NCBI GenBank assembly: GCA_001586195.1
Contig: CP014609.1
Location: 2,694,501 to 2,758,500 of the forward strand
Length of the DNA stretch: 64,000 nt
Origin: Solibacillus silvestris
Lineage (GTDB): Bacteria > Bacillota > Bacilli > Bacillales_A > Planococcaceae
Direction: 5' to 3'
The position numbers were made by a program, and so were the translations under genes. Below, in pieces: positions 34,727 through 43,215 of the stretch; the first letter of the stretch is position 1; each line of letters opens with the position of its first letter. The notes beneath the pieces were generated by a model that did not search any database, had not been told where the DNA came from, and saw only the letters and a list, made by a program, of their open reading frames with translations.

Positions 34727-35428
34727 TTACTCTTCCGGTAAGTTGAGAATTTTTTGGCGTGCATTGATTAAATGTTCTCGCATTGCTTGTCTAGCGCCTT
34801 CGCAATCTTTCTTTGCGATCGCTTGAGCAATTAGCATATGCTCCTTTGCGACTTCTTGACGTTTCTTGTCCCATCCTAAATTATGAGATAATGAAAACTT
34901 TAAAGCACGTAGATGCAGATCACTTAAGTTGCTAATTGTTCCAGATATAAAATCATTTTTACTCGCTTTCATAATGAATTGATGGAACTGATAATCTTCT
35001 TCATGACCAATCGCCTGGTTGTCTTTCATTAAATTCTGGAAGTGCTCAACTAAGTTTTGAATCTCAATCAGCTCGTCTTCTGTCCGTCGTTCGGCAGCAA
35101 GAGCAGCCGCTTCACTCTCTATAATGATTCGAAATTCCAACAAATCGAGCACTTGTTTTTTATGAATAAGCTGGAAGCGAACAGGATCGAGTAATTCAGC
35201 TAAAGATACTTCTTTAACTAAACTTCTTCCACCTTGTCTGCTTTCAATTGCACCTGCCACTTCAAGTACTTTCAATGCTTCTCGAATCGGTGCTCTACTT
35301 ACACCAAAGCGAGTTGCTAACTCGTTTTCAGTAGGTAATATTGTATTCTTTTGTAATTCACCAGTACGCATCATCTCGATTAAGAAATCTAAAACTTGAT
35401 CCGCAACTTTTCTACGTTCTACTTGCAT
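34727..35428 (-). CDS. FadR-subfamily GntR transcriptional regulator
   Basis: 233 residues. N-terminal winged helix-turn-helix (about residues 10-75: NELATRFGVSRAPIREALKVLE) and an all-helical FCD ligand domain (about 90-225) with Asp/His residues (EFRIIIESEAAALAAERR, HEDYQFHQFIMKAS) that usually coordinate a metal and bind a carboxylate ligand. Relatives LldR and GlcC sense lactate or glycolate. It sits inside the operon it probably controls, for which a matching TNGTNNNACNA operator occurs at 38485-38495. The ATG at 35428 has AGGAG 7 bases upstream; the longer frame would run into the TRAP gene. Confidence 0.88.
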   Translation of the reverse strand: MQVERRKVADQVLDFLIEMMRTGELQKNTILPTENELATRFGVSRAPIREALKVLEVAGAIESRQGGRSLVKEVSLAELLDPVRFQLIHKKQVLDLLEFRIIIESEAAALAAERRTEDELIEIQNLVEHFQNLMKDNQAIGHEEDYQFHQFIMKASKNDFISGTISNLSDLHLRALKFSLSHNLGWDKKRQEVAKEHMLIAQAIAKKDCEGARQAMREHLINARQKILNLPEE

Positions 35429-35438
35429 ATGAAAACTC

Positions 35439-37427
35439 CTATCTTTCAACAGATAAATTATTAACTTGGGCATTCGCCTTTTTACCGCGTGGAATATGAA
35501 TTGCTAATACTATTATAATAAGGGCGAGTCCGATTGCACTTGTAATTAATTCCGGAATAATAAGCAGAATTGACGCAATCCCCATTAGCATACGCTCCAT
35601 CATATTCATACCTGTCGTAAAGAAATTAAATACTGCTGTTGATAATGCAAATACACCTAAAATGGATGTTGTAAATGCAAATGCTATTTGAAATATTGCA
35701 TCTATACCTGTTGCATCTGTCTGCATGACAAGAGCCGGGTTGTATACAATCATGAACGGTAATAGGAATCCTGGTAAACAGAGTTTTACCGCTGTCCAAG
35801 ATGTTTGCATCGCATCGGCTCTTGCTATACCTGCCGCTGTATAGGAGGCTAGTGCTACAGGTGGTGTAATATTTGAAAGTGCACCGAACCAGAATACAAA
35901 GAAATGTGCTGCAATCGGATTAACTCCAGCTTCAATTAGGGCTGGCGCAGCGGCTACTGCAACGACAATATATAAAGCCGTTGATGGTAAGCCCATACTT
36001 AAAACAATACTAGTCACCATGACTAAGATTAAAATAATTGCTAAATTATTCCCCGAAATTTGAATAATGTTGTAGGCAAGAGTTGAACCTAAACCTGTCA
36101 TCGTAATTACAGCAATGATAATCCCTACTGTTGCACAGGCTACCGCTACTTGGATTGAACCTCGTGCACCCTCAATTAATGCGTTTACAATTGATTTAAT
36201 TCCAATACGGAATTCTTTGTCTTTCGTTAACCAGCTTGCTACAATACAAGCGAAAATCCCTGAGAAACCAGCTAATAGTGCTGTGAAACCTGTCATTAAA
36301 GTCACAATAACAATAACAATCGGTAAAATTAACACTCCGCGCGCTTTAATCACTTCGATAACATCTGGTATATTATCTTTACTAATCCCTTTTAATCCTT
36401 GCTTTTTCGCTTCAAGATCAATGGCAATTATGAGTGAAGCGTAGTAAAGAATTGCTGGTATAATTGCTGCCAAAACAATGACGTTGTACCCTACACCTAA
36501 GAAACCAGCCATAATGAATGCAGCAGCTCCCATTATTGGAGGCATAATCATCCCACCTGTTGAGGCAGTTGCTTCAACAGCTGCAGCAAAGCGTGGTTTT
36601 AAACCAATACTTTTCATTAAAGGAATTGTAAATGTTCCTGTAGTGGCAACGTTCGCTACAGCCGATCCGCTTAACATTCCTGTTAATGCTGAAGATAATA
36701 CAGCTACTTGGGCAGGGCCACCGCGTCGTTGGCCTGCTATGGATAATGCTAAGTCATTAAACAGACGTGTTGCTCCACTCGCATTTAAAAAAGCACCAAA
36801 TAAAATGAATATTACAATATAGGTCGTCGCAATCGAGAAGGTCATTCCGAATATACCTTCAGTTGTCATGTATAAACGGTATAGTAAACGTTCGAAGCTA
36901 AACCCTGCATGTCCAAACATTCCTGGAAACCACGGACCAAAAAGTGCAAAGAATAAAGCAATTGCAGATAATATTGGAATAAATAAGCCAATCGTACGCC
37001 GTGAAACTTCAAGTAATACAACAATTGTAATGAATGCAAATACATAATCAATAAAGGTTGGCTCTGAGAATTTTACATTATGAATATTTGAGTAATTTAA
37101 TAGAATGTAAGCTCCCCCAGCAAAACCAAATGCCGCCCATATATAATCTACAACTGTGATTTTTGTTTTACTCGATTTTTTAGTTGCTGGATAAAGTAAA
37201 AATGTCAGTACTAAAATAAATGTCAGGAAGATGGCATTACGGTATATTTCCTGGATATTCATTAAACTGTTTACGTATACCGAGAAGAATGCCAGTGCAA
37301 ACAATAGTGCTGAAATAATAAAGCCAGTCTTACCTGTAAACGTACGTATTGCTCCACCAGCTTCTTTATCGTTTTCTAGTGTCTCTGCTACATCGAACTC
37401 TTCTACTTTTTTCTTAAAAATCATCAT
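35439..37427 (-). CDS. TAXI-TRAP transporter fused permease (DctQM-type)
   Basis: 662 residues with about 16-18 membrane segments: a four-helix small-subunit-like N-terminal part fused to a large DctM-like domain with SGSAVANVATTGTFTIPLMK and MGLPSTALYIVVAVAAAPAL, both typical of the fused TAXI permeases. It imports an organic acid using an ion gradient together with the binding protein encoded 20 bp upstream. Two adjacent ATGs are possible starts. Alternative substrates include glutamate, 2-oxoglutarate and related dicarboxylates. Confidence 0.9.
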   Translation of the reverse strand: MMIFKKKVEEFDVAETLENDKEAGGAIRTFTGKTGFIISALLFALAFFSVYVNSLMNIQEIYRNAIFLTFILVLTFLLYPATKKSSKTKITVVDYIWAAFGFAGGAYILLNYSNIHNVKFSEPTFIDYVFAFITIVVLLEVSRRTIGLFIPILSAIALFFALFGPWFPGMFGHAGFSFERLLYRLYMTTEGIFGMTFSIATTYIVIFILFGAFLNASGATRLFNDLALSIAGQRRGGPAQVAVLSSALTGMLSGSAVANVATTGTFTIPLMKSIGLKPRFAAAVEATASTGGMIMPPIMGAAAFIMAGFLGVGYNVIVLAAIIPAILYYASLIIAIDLEAKKQGLKGISKDNIPDVIEVIKARGVLILPIVIVIVTLMTGFTALLAGFSGIFACIVASWLTKDKEFRIGIKSIVNALIEGARGSIQVAVACATVGIIIAVITMTGLGSTLAYNIIQISGNNLAIILILVMVTSIVLSMGLPSTALYIVVAVAAAPALIEAGVNPIAAHFFVFWFGALSNITPPVALASYTAAGIARADAMQTSWTAVKLCLPGFLLPFMIVYNPALVMQTDATGIDAIFQIAFAFTTSILGVFALSTAVFNFFTTGMNMMERMLMGIASILLIIPELITSAIGLALIIIVLAIHIPRGKKANAQVNNLSVER

Positions 37428-37447
37428 TACACCCCCATAATGGATTC

Positions 37448-38452
37448 TTATTGTTGACCTTCTGCTGCTTCAGGTGGAACTAAATGTTCCGGTATGTCTA
37501 AGCCAGCCTCCACAAAATATTTGTATGCTCCGATATGAAGTGGTGTTGGAAGACCATTTAATGCCGATTCTAATTGAATTTCAGTCGCTGAATTATGGAT
37601 TTGATGTACTTTATCTAAATTTTCATAAATCGCCTTCGTTAACTTATAAACAAGATCCGCATCCATTTCTGCTGTTGTTGCTAAAAAGTTTGGCTGAGCA
37701 ATCGTGTTAATTTCTTTATCAATTCCAGTGTACGTACCTGCCGGAATAACAAAACGGAACCATGTATTAAAAATACTGTTAATGCTATCAAGCTGTTCAT
37801 CTGTGACATCAAGAACAGATGCTTTAACACCTGACGCAGCCATATCCATTATTGATGAAACCGGTACACCTGCCGGTAAAGATCCTCCATCTAATCGCCC
37901 GTCGCGCATCGCTGAAATGGTGTCATCATACCCTAAATATTCGGGCGTGATGTCTTTTTTCGTTAAACCAAGTCCTTCCATAATAACGATTGTTGATTGC
38001 TCCGTTCCGGATGCTTGCGGTCCTACAGAGAATGATTTCCCGTCAATATCTGAAATCGTTCCTGTGTCTATTTCCTTATCCATTAATACGAAGTGCTCAA
38101 CATTTGACCAAAGCATGGAGATTGAACGTAAATCCTTATAAGGTCGTCCTTCAAAGTTTCCTCCACGCCCTTCATATGCCTGCGCACCTATCAACCCTTG
38201 AAGGATCGCTACTTTTGCTTCTTCATTTTTTAATAGCTGGATATTTTCTACTGATCCTGCTGATGATTGACCTGTCCCCTTAACATTGTCTTCAACTAAG
38301 ATTTCAGTCCATAAATTTCCTAGTCCAACCCCAATTGGATAATAAGTTCCCCCTGCTGATGCAGTTGCAATTGTTATGAATTCACGTCGTTCAATACACC
38401 CTGACAACACTAATGTTAGCGCTACCAAAAATAATATAAGAGACTTTTTCAT
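37448..38452 (-). CDS. TAXI-family TRAP transporter substrate-binding lipoprotein
   Basis: 334 residues with a lipoprotein signal (LVLSGC, Cys about residue 19). The mature part opens ITIATASAGGTYYPIGVGLGNLWTEIL, the diagnostic start of TAXI proteins (TTIAT-GG-YYP). It captures the substrate outside the cell and delivers it to the fused permease. It is the first gene of the operon; GGGGGG lies before the ATG. The ligand is inferred to be a C5 or 2-hydroxy acid from the catabolic genes downstream. Confidence 0.9.
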   Translation of the reverse strand: MKKSLILFLVALTLVLSGCIERREFITIATASAGGTYYPIGVGLGNLWTEILVEDNVKGTGQSSAGSVENIQLLKNEEAKVAILQGLIGAQAYEGRGGNFEGRPYKDLRSISMLWSNVEHFVLMDKEIDTGTISDIDGKSFSVGPQASGTEQSTIVIMEGLGLTKKDITPEYLGYDDTISAMRDGRLDGGSLPAGVPVSSIMDMAASGVKASVLDVTDEQLDSINSIFNTWFRFVIPAGTYTGIDKEINTIAQPNFLATTAEMDADLVYKLTKAIYENLDKVHQIHNSATEIQLESALNGLPTPLHIGAYKYFVEAGLDIPEHLVPPEAAEGQQ

Positions 38453-38484
38453 TTCATTCCCCCCGTTTATGAAAAGTTTTAAGC

Positions 38485-38495
38485 TTGTATGACAA
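38485..38495. promoter_or_regulatory. FadR-type operator of the TAXI-glc-lhgO operon
   Basis: TTGTATGACAA fits the FadR-subfamily consensus TNGTNNNACNA and is extended by C/G to CTTGT-ATG-ACAAG. It lies just downstream of the -10 below, 33 bp before the binding-protein start, an ideal place for repression. Confidence 0.65.
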
Positions 38496-38510
38496 GTTTA
38501 CAAGTAGAAT

Positions 38511-38539
38511 ATTATATTATCAATACTAAATATTCAGAA
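38511..38539 (-). promoter_or_regulatory. Probable sigma-A promoter of the TAXI operon
   Basis: Minus strand: TTCTGA (38534-38539), 17-base spacer, TATAAT (38511-38516). The FadR-type operator begins 15 bases downstream. Confidence 0.55.
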
Positions 38540-38671
38540 TTTTAAATTTACCCAATTTTGCCTAGTAGTTAGTAAATATTATTTATATTTAAAGGACACC
38601 TTTCTAAAGCAAAAACCCATTCCTGTCTTTAATAAATATTTTTTCTCTTTTATTCTTTATTTCTCTTTAAA

Positions 38672-38687
38672 TTGACGTTAACGTAAA
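38672..38687. promoter_or_regulatory. MerR-type operator palindrome
   Basis: TTGACGTTAACGTAAA has a perfect ACGTTAACGT core with near-symmetric flanks. It lies 32 bp before the MerR start and resembles operators I recall for MerR-type LiuR regulators of acyl-CoA pathways. Confidence 0.55.
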
Positions 38688-38718
38688 TGGTATACTTTTG
38701 CCAATGGGGGTGCCTTAT

Positions 38719-39102
38719 ATGAAATCCATTAAAACGATCGCTAAAGAATACGCACTCACAACGAGAACATTGCGCTACTATGAAGAACTCGGGATTATGA
38801 AACCGACACGACCTCATAATGGAATGCGCCACTATTCCAAACGAGAGGAGGCAAAGATTAAGTTAATTATCCGCGGAAAAAAGTATGGCTTTTCTATGGA
38901 AGAAATCAAGGAAATGATTTTACTTTTTGACCTTGATCGTACTGGTATTAAACAGTTGGAGAGGACAATCGAATACGGTCAGCAAAAGTTAAAGGAAATT
39001 GACCAGAAGATTCAAGAATTGTATGAAATCCGTCAAGATATCGAAAGGACGGAAGCTATTTTTCGGGAAAAACTAATTCTATTATTGGAGGACCAATCAT
39101 GA
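38719..39102 (+). CDS. MerR-family transcriptional regulator
   Basis: 127 residues. The N-terminal MerR helix-turn-helix and wing (SIKTIAKEYALTTRTLRYYEELGIMKPTR, NGMRHYSKREEAKIKLIIRGKKYGFSMEEI) is followed by a long coiled dimerisation helix (about 75-125). No cysteine-rich metal loop is seen, so it is not of the metal-sensing class. It overlaps the acyl-CoA synthetase gene by 4 bp, which points to control of fatty- or branched-acyl-CoA use. GGGGGTG lies 6 bases before the ATG. Confidence 0.9.
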   Translation: MKSIKTIAKEYALTTRTLRYYEELGIMKPTRPHNGMRHYSKREEAKIKLIIRGKKYGFSMEEIKEMILLFDLDRTGIKQLERTIEYGQQKLKEIDQKIQELYEIRQDIERTEAIFREKLILLLEDQS

Positions 39103-40610
39103 ATATTTCTAATCTGTTAGCTCGTCATGCAAGAAAGTATCCGAATCAAATTGCTGTCATTAGTCTCGGTCAGGAAACAACGTATCAACAATTGGATGAA
39201 CAAGTAAATAAAATCGCCGGCTCATTGCGTGCAAGCGGAATCGTTAAAGGTGATAAAGTCGGGATTTTCATGCCGAACGTAAAAGAGTTTGTCGCACTTT
39301 ACTTTGCCATTCAGCGTGTTGGTGCAGTTGTAGTCCCGATCAATGCCAAATTTGTCACGCGTGAAATTGAATATGTGCTCAATCATAGTGATGCAAAGGC
39401 GATCTTTGTACATGAGCTGATTTTCGAACAGGCTGCTACGATTATGTTCAACGGTCTGAAAGTAAAAACAGGTCCTGTCATTCATGATTGGCAAAGCTTC
39501 AATCAATTCGAGGCTGAAGGTAATGAGGTTGTTTGCTGTGATTTAGTGGAAGATGATCTTTCTACTTTACTTTATACATCCGGCACAACCGGCAATCCAA
39601 AAGGTGTTTTACTGACAAACCGCAATGTACTTGCTGTATCACATATGATTGCCATTGAAATGGAAGTAAAACCTGAAAGCCGAATGCTGATTATGATGCC
39701 GTTAACTCATTCTGCTCCATTGAATTTATTTTTAGTTACAGCTGTTTTAGTCGGGGCTACCGCTGTACTCACACCAACGTTTACGCCTGACTTATTAATA
39801 GATACAGTAGAAAAATACAAAACGACACATTTCTTCGGGGCACCTGTTGCCTATCTTTTAACTGCTGGCTCACCGCGCATCGCAAACGCGGACCTTTCGT
39901 CAATGAAATGGTGGGTTTACGGAGGGGCACCGCTGTCTGAAAAAGAAGTCGTCTATATTCAACAGCAGTTCAATACCGACAATTTAGTATGTGTGTACGG
40001 TTTAACGGAAGCGGGTCCGAGCGGATCGATTCTACACGCAGCCGACCATCCTCATAAAGCAGGCAGTATCGGAAAGCGTGCACCATTTGGAACAGAGCTG
40101 CGTGTTATTAATTCACTCAATGAAAATGTTGCTCCAGGTGAAATTGGTGAAATCATTTTATATGGTGAAGGTAATATGAAAGAGTACTATAAAAACCCGG
40201 ATGAAACTAAGAATATTTTCATCGATGGCTGGGTACGTTCAGGCGATTTAGCCCGCATTGACGAGGAAGGCTATATTTACATTGTTGACCGTAAAAAAGA
40301 TGTAATTATTTCCGGCGGCGTCAATATTTATCCGAAAGAAATTGAAGATCAACTACTGCAGCATGAAGCTATTTTTGAAGTAGCGGTGTTCGGCGTGCCG
40401 CATCCTGAATGGGGGGAAACAGTAAAAGCGGTTTACTGTGCGAAAGTCCCTGTTTCCGAGCAGGAAATTCGAGAGCATTTAGAAAATAGACTTGCCGCGT
40501 TTAAAATACCGAAAATATATGAACAAGTTGAAGCACTTCCGCGCAATGCTTCCGGGAAAATATTAAAACAACAGCTAAGAGGTGAAGCAAATGCAAGTGT
40601 TAGCCAATAA
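39099..40610 (+). CDS. Acyl-CoA synthetase (AMP-forming)
   Basis: 503 residues. The AMP-binding P-loop LLYTSGTTGNPKGVLLT, the A5 motif VYGLTEAGPSG, the A7/A8 region GWVRSGDLARIDEEGYIYIVDRKKDVIISGGVNIYPKEIE and the C-terminal lysine in PRNASGKILKQQL are intact. It activates a fatty or other carboxylic acid with ATP and CoA. The chain length cannot be judged. It is co-translated with the MerR gene and overlaps the acyl-CoA dehydrogenase gene by 20 bp. Confidence 0.92.
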   Translation: MNISNLLARHARKYPNQIAVISLGQETTYQQLDEQVNKIAGSLRASGIVKGDKVGIFMPNVKEFVALYFAIQRVGAVVVPINAKFVTREIEYVLNHSDAKAIFVHELIFEQAATIMFNGLKVKTGPVIHDWQSFNQFEAEGNEVVCCDLVEDDLSTLLYTSGTTGNPKGVLLTNRNVLAVSHMIAIEMEVKPESRMLIMMPLTHSAPLNLFLVTAVLVGATAVLTPTFTPDLLIDTVEKYKTTHFFGAPVAYLLTAGSPRIANADLSSMKWWVYGGAPLSEKEVVYIQQQFNTDNLVCVYGLTEAGPSGSILHAADHPHKAGSIGKRAPFGTELRVINSLNENVAPGEIGEIILYGEGNMKEYYKNPDETKNIFIDGWVRSGDLARIDEEGYIYIVDRKKDVIISGGVNIYPKEIEDQLLQHEAIFEVAVFGVPHPEWGETVKAVYCAKVPVSEQEIREHLENRLAAFKIPKIYEQVEALPRNASGKILKQQLRGEANASVSQ

Positions 40611-42243
40611 ACATGAAAAAAACCAAAATTTTTACGAGTTTGATCAAACATTGCATCAGCTACTACAGCAAAAGCTTTCTCCGTCTTTTTACCGTTATGC
40701 CGATGAGCAGCTGACAGCATTCGGTGCGCTTTGTGCAGGACCAATTGATGCCCGTGCCAAAGTGACAGACCGTGAAGGTGAACCGAGATTACGCCGCTAT
40801 AATGCATACGGCGATGAAGTAAGTGAAGTCATTGTAAACGAAGGTTATAAACAAACGGTTGCCGAAACTTATGCAACAGGAATTGTCGGCTATGTGCATA
40901 AAGACATTCCGGAATTAGGTCATAAAGGCAATTATGTATACAGCTTTGCGCAAGGTTATTTATTGTCGCAAACTGAGCCCGGCTTTTACTGTCCTGTTAC
41001 ATTGACGATGGCGACTGCGTATTTATTGGAGCACTATGCATCAGAAGAGCTGAAGCAAAAGTTTATGCCGCACATCTGTGCAACAGGCGATACGGAGTTA
41101 TTTGAAGGGGCTACGTTTTTAACAGAACGTCAAGGTGGATCTGATGTCGGTGCGAATGTAGTGGAAGCGCGATTGGATCAAGGGGAATGGCGTTTATACG
41201 GTGAAAAGTACTTTGCGTCGAATGCGGGTATGTGCGGAGTGGCAATGGTACTTGCACGCCAAACGACCAATTCCAAGCAAGGCTCGAAAGGCTTAACATT
41301 GTTTGCTGTACCGTGGCGTAATGACGATGGTGAGCTTAATCACATTACGATCCGCCGTTTGAAAGATAAGCTTGGCGTAAAAGCAGTACCATCAGGTGAA
41401 GTTGAGTTTAACGGTGCAAAAGCATATGTTGTCGGGGATCCGTCCAAAGGGATTTACTATATGCTCGAAGCACTCAACTTATCACGTATTTGCAATGCCG
41501 CAGCATCGGTTGGCATTATGAAACGTGCCCTTGATGAAGCAGTCCATTATACAAACGGACGTATCGCTTTTGGACAGACCGTTGCCGAGTTTCCGATGGT
41601 GCAACATTCATTAGGCGCATTGCACGCAAAATGGCATGCATCACTTGTCGCGTTATTTGATTTAGTATCGCGCTATGATGAGATTATCGGCGGTAATGCA
41701 TCTGAAGACGAACAGCAAATCGTCCGCCTGTTAATTGCGTTAGTAAAAAAGGAAACGGCAGAATGGGCGATTGAATTTACCCATGAAGCAATTGAACTAC
41801 ATGGCGGCAACGGCTATATCGAGGATTTCGTACTCCCCCGTTTACTTCGGGATGCCCAGGTATTAACCGTTTGGGAAGGAACTGCGAACATATTGGCACA
41901 CGAGCTCATTCGCCTTGTGCAAAAAAATGCGCATATTACGCTCCTTCATGAACTACAGCAAACGAGCCATCCGTATTTGCAGCAGCTTGCCTCTGTCGTG
42001 GAGCAGCGTTTTGCAGTGTTTGTCACACTAGATCCGGCAATGCAAACGCTCGAAGCAAAACCGCTGATGCAACAGCTTGCTCGTCTATACGAAGCAGTTG
42101 TCGCAGTAAAGCATGCTGAATCGGCCGGTGAACGCGAGCAGATGCTGGCGGAAATTTATATCGAAGAACAATTTGATCAAAAGCCCTTTGGTGAAGTGCC
42201 GTTAGCGGTGAAAGGGTTTAAATTGTTGAATAGCGGTTATTGA
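40591..42243 (+). CDS. Acyl-CoA dehydrogenase, AidB-like
   Basis: 550 residues, longer than classical acyl-CoA dehydrogenases (~380) as in the AidB/isovaleryl-like long group. Motifs: LTERQGGSDVGANV, the substrate loop KDKLGVKAVPSGEVEFNGA, and ELHGGNGYIEDFVLPRLLRDAQVLTVWEGTANI at the FAD/CoA site. It uses FAD to desaturate an acyl-CoA. The start at 40591 has AGAGGTG upstream. With the synthetase and MerR genes it forms a compact acyl-degradation operon ending at a hairpin 13 bp on. Confidence 0.9.
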   Translation: MQVLANKHEKNQNFYEFDQTLHQLLQQKLSPSFYRYADEQLTAFGALCAGPIDARAKVTDREGEPRLRRYNAYGDEVSEVIVNEGYKQTVAETYATGIVGYVHKDIPELGHKGNYVYSFAQGYLLSQTEPGFYCPVTLTMATAYLLEHYASEELKQKFMPHICATGDTELFEGATFLTERQGGSDVGANVVEARLDQGEWRLYGEKYFASNAGMCGVAMVLARQTTNSKQGSKGLTLFAVPWRNDDGELNHITIRRLKDKLGVKAVPSGEVEFNGAKAYVVGDPSKGIYYMLEALNLSRICNAAASVGIMKRALDEAVHYTNGRIAFGQTVAEFPMVQHSLGALHAKWHASLVALFDLVSRYDEIIGGNASEDEQQIVRLLIALVKKETAEWAIEFTHEAIELHGGNGYIEDFVLPRLLRDAQVLTVWEGTANILAHELIRLVQKNAHITLLHELQQTSHPYLQQLASVVEQRFAVFVTLDPAMQTLEAKPLMQQLARLYEAVVAVKHAESAGEREQMLAEIYIEEQFDQKPFGEVPLAVKGFKLLNSGY

Positions 42244-42255
42244 TTGGTTGAGTGG

Positions 42256-42289
42256 AACGCCTTGGTTGAGTAGTTACCGGGCGTTTTTT
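42256..42289 (+). terminator. Intrinsic terminator of the acyl-CoA operon
   Basis: AACGCC (42256-42261) pairs with GGCGTT (42280-42285) and TTTT follows, shortly after the dehydrogenase stop. Confidence 0.7.
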
Positions 42290-42348
42290 GTTGGGCTGGA
42301 TTATGTTGCCCGGGATTTGCGCCGGGGTGCACTAGAGTTTGGCCGGGT

Positions 42349-42533
42349 ATTCTAATATAGTTACAGAAGTTCTAAAATCATTTTATTTGTTCTAATAAAG
42401 TTGCGATTTTCAAATTTATTCTCCAGTTGTTCTAATAAGGAATCGGTTTGTTCTAATATCACCTCCAGACTTTCCAATATCGGGTTGAGTTTTTCTGAAA
42501 TCGTGTTCAATTGTTCTATTAAAAAAAAGTGCG
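42349..42533. repeat. Phased array of TTCTAATA-type boxes, 20-21 bp period
   Basis: Nine unit starts at 42349, 42369, 42389, 42409, 42429, 42450, 42471, 42492 and 42513. The best units read GTTCTAATA; units at 42409, 42471 and 42492 are degenerate. Spacing is 20 bp for four steps, then 21 bp. On the minus strand the 21-base period reads as leucine heptads (LEQ...), but the array runs past the stop of that frame at 42361. Upstream (42277-42347) four short CCGGG blocks occur. Confidence 0.7.
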
Positions 42534-42623
42534 AGAAAAAAAGATTCCTTTTTTTAACTTTCTGTTGTCTAGTTACATAGTTTAATGGGTATGAGATTTT
42601 AGATAGGATATGGAGGATGGAAA

Positions 42624-43154
42624 ATGATTCGATTATTAAAGAAAATGAACGGCGACACACAATTTTGGCAAGCCTGGAAAATGAATAAGCAGATTCATAT
42701 ATTATCCGGGACATTAGGTGAGCAAGGTCAGGAGGAGGAACTGCCGTTAGGATTTTTTCAAAGTTCTAAACGCGTCATGGAAAAACTGGCGGCAGAGAAG
42801 GTCAATCAAGGCTATGAATATGTAGATCCCGGTTCTTTAATTAAAATTGCTGTTCAATACCGTTATGAACAGGAAGAGCAGTTTGAAGAAGCGGAAGAAA
42901 GAAGCCTGTTCGTGGAGGATTTATTAGATGATATTTTGCACGAAACTGGAAACGGCGAGCTTTATGGCTCCGAAATCGGGGATGGTGCCGGCATTACGTT
43001 CTGCCTCGTTGTAGATTTAGGATTAGCACTGAGATCAATCTTAACAATACTAACCGAACATCAAGTAATTGATGGAGCGGAAATTGCCTATTTAAATGAT
43101 GAAGAGACCTATATTGGCATTTATCCTGAAGGCATAGTGTTTGAGCTCGTATAA
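42624..43154 (+). CDS. Conserved hypothetical protein
   Basis: 176 residues, acidic and soluble. The N-terminus has IRLLKKMNGDTQFWQAWKMNKQIHILSGTLGEQG, recalling WGR-like small domains, and the rest is helical with DLLDDILHETGNGELYGSEIGDGAGITFCLVVD. I cannot assign a family with confidence. TGGAGG lies 7 bases before the ATG. A GGGTAT at 42587-42592 has no proper -35 partner. Confidence 0.7.
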   Translation: MIRLLKKMNGDTQFWQAWKMNKQIHILSGTLGEQGQEEELPLGFFQSSKRVMEKLAAEKVNQGYEYVDPGSLIKIAVQYRYEQEEQFEEAEERSLFVEDLLDDILHETGNGELYGSEIGDGAGITFCLVVDLGLALRSILTILTEHQVIDGAEIAYLNDEETYIGIYPEGIVFELV

Positions 43155-43165
43155 ATAAAAAATAA

Positions 43166-43199
43166 GGGTGTGAACCATATAAAAACACTGTCCACACCC
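43166..43199. terminator. Weak hairpin between convergent genes
   Basis: GGGTGTG/CACACCC (43166-43172 with 43193-43199) with a long loop; the T tail is short. Confidence 0.45.
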
Positions 43200-43215
43200 G
43201 TTATATCTTTAAAGT

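Noticed and set aside
42349-42533. CRISPR array
   Set aside because: Repeats are only 8-9 bases and degenerate, the period is 20-21 bp, and no cas gene is near.
42587-42592. Perfect sigma-B -10 (GGGTAT) before the 42624 gene
   Set aside because: No GTTT-type -35 at 12-15 bases upstream.
42361-42714. Minus-strand ORF encoding leucine-heptad-like sequence
   Set aside because: It overlaps the start of the well-supported 42624 gene, has no ribosome site, and its heptads come from the 20-21 bp DNA repeat, which continues beyond its stop codon.
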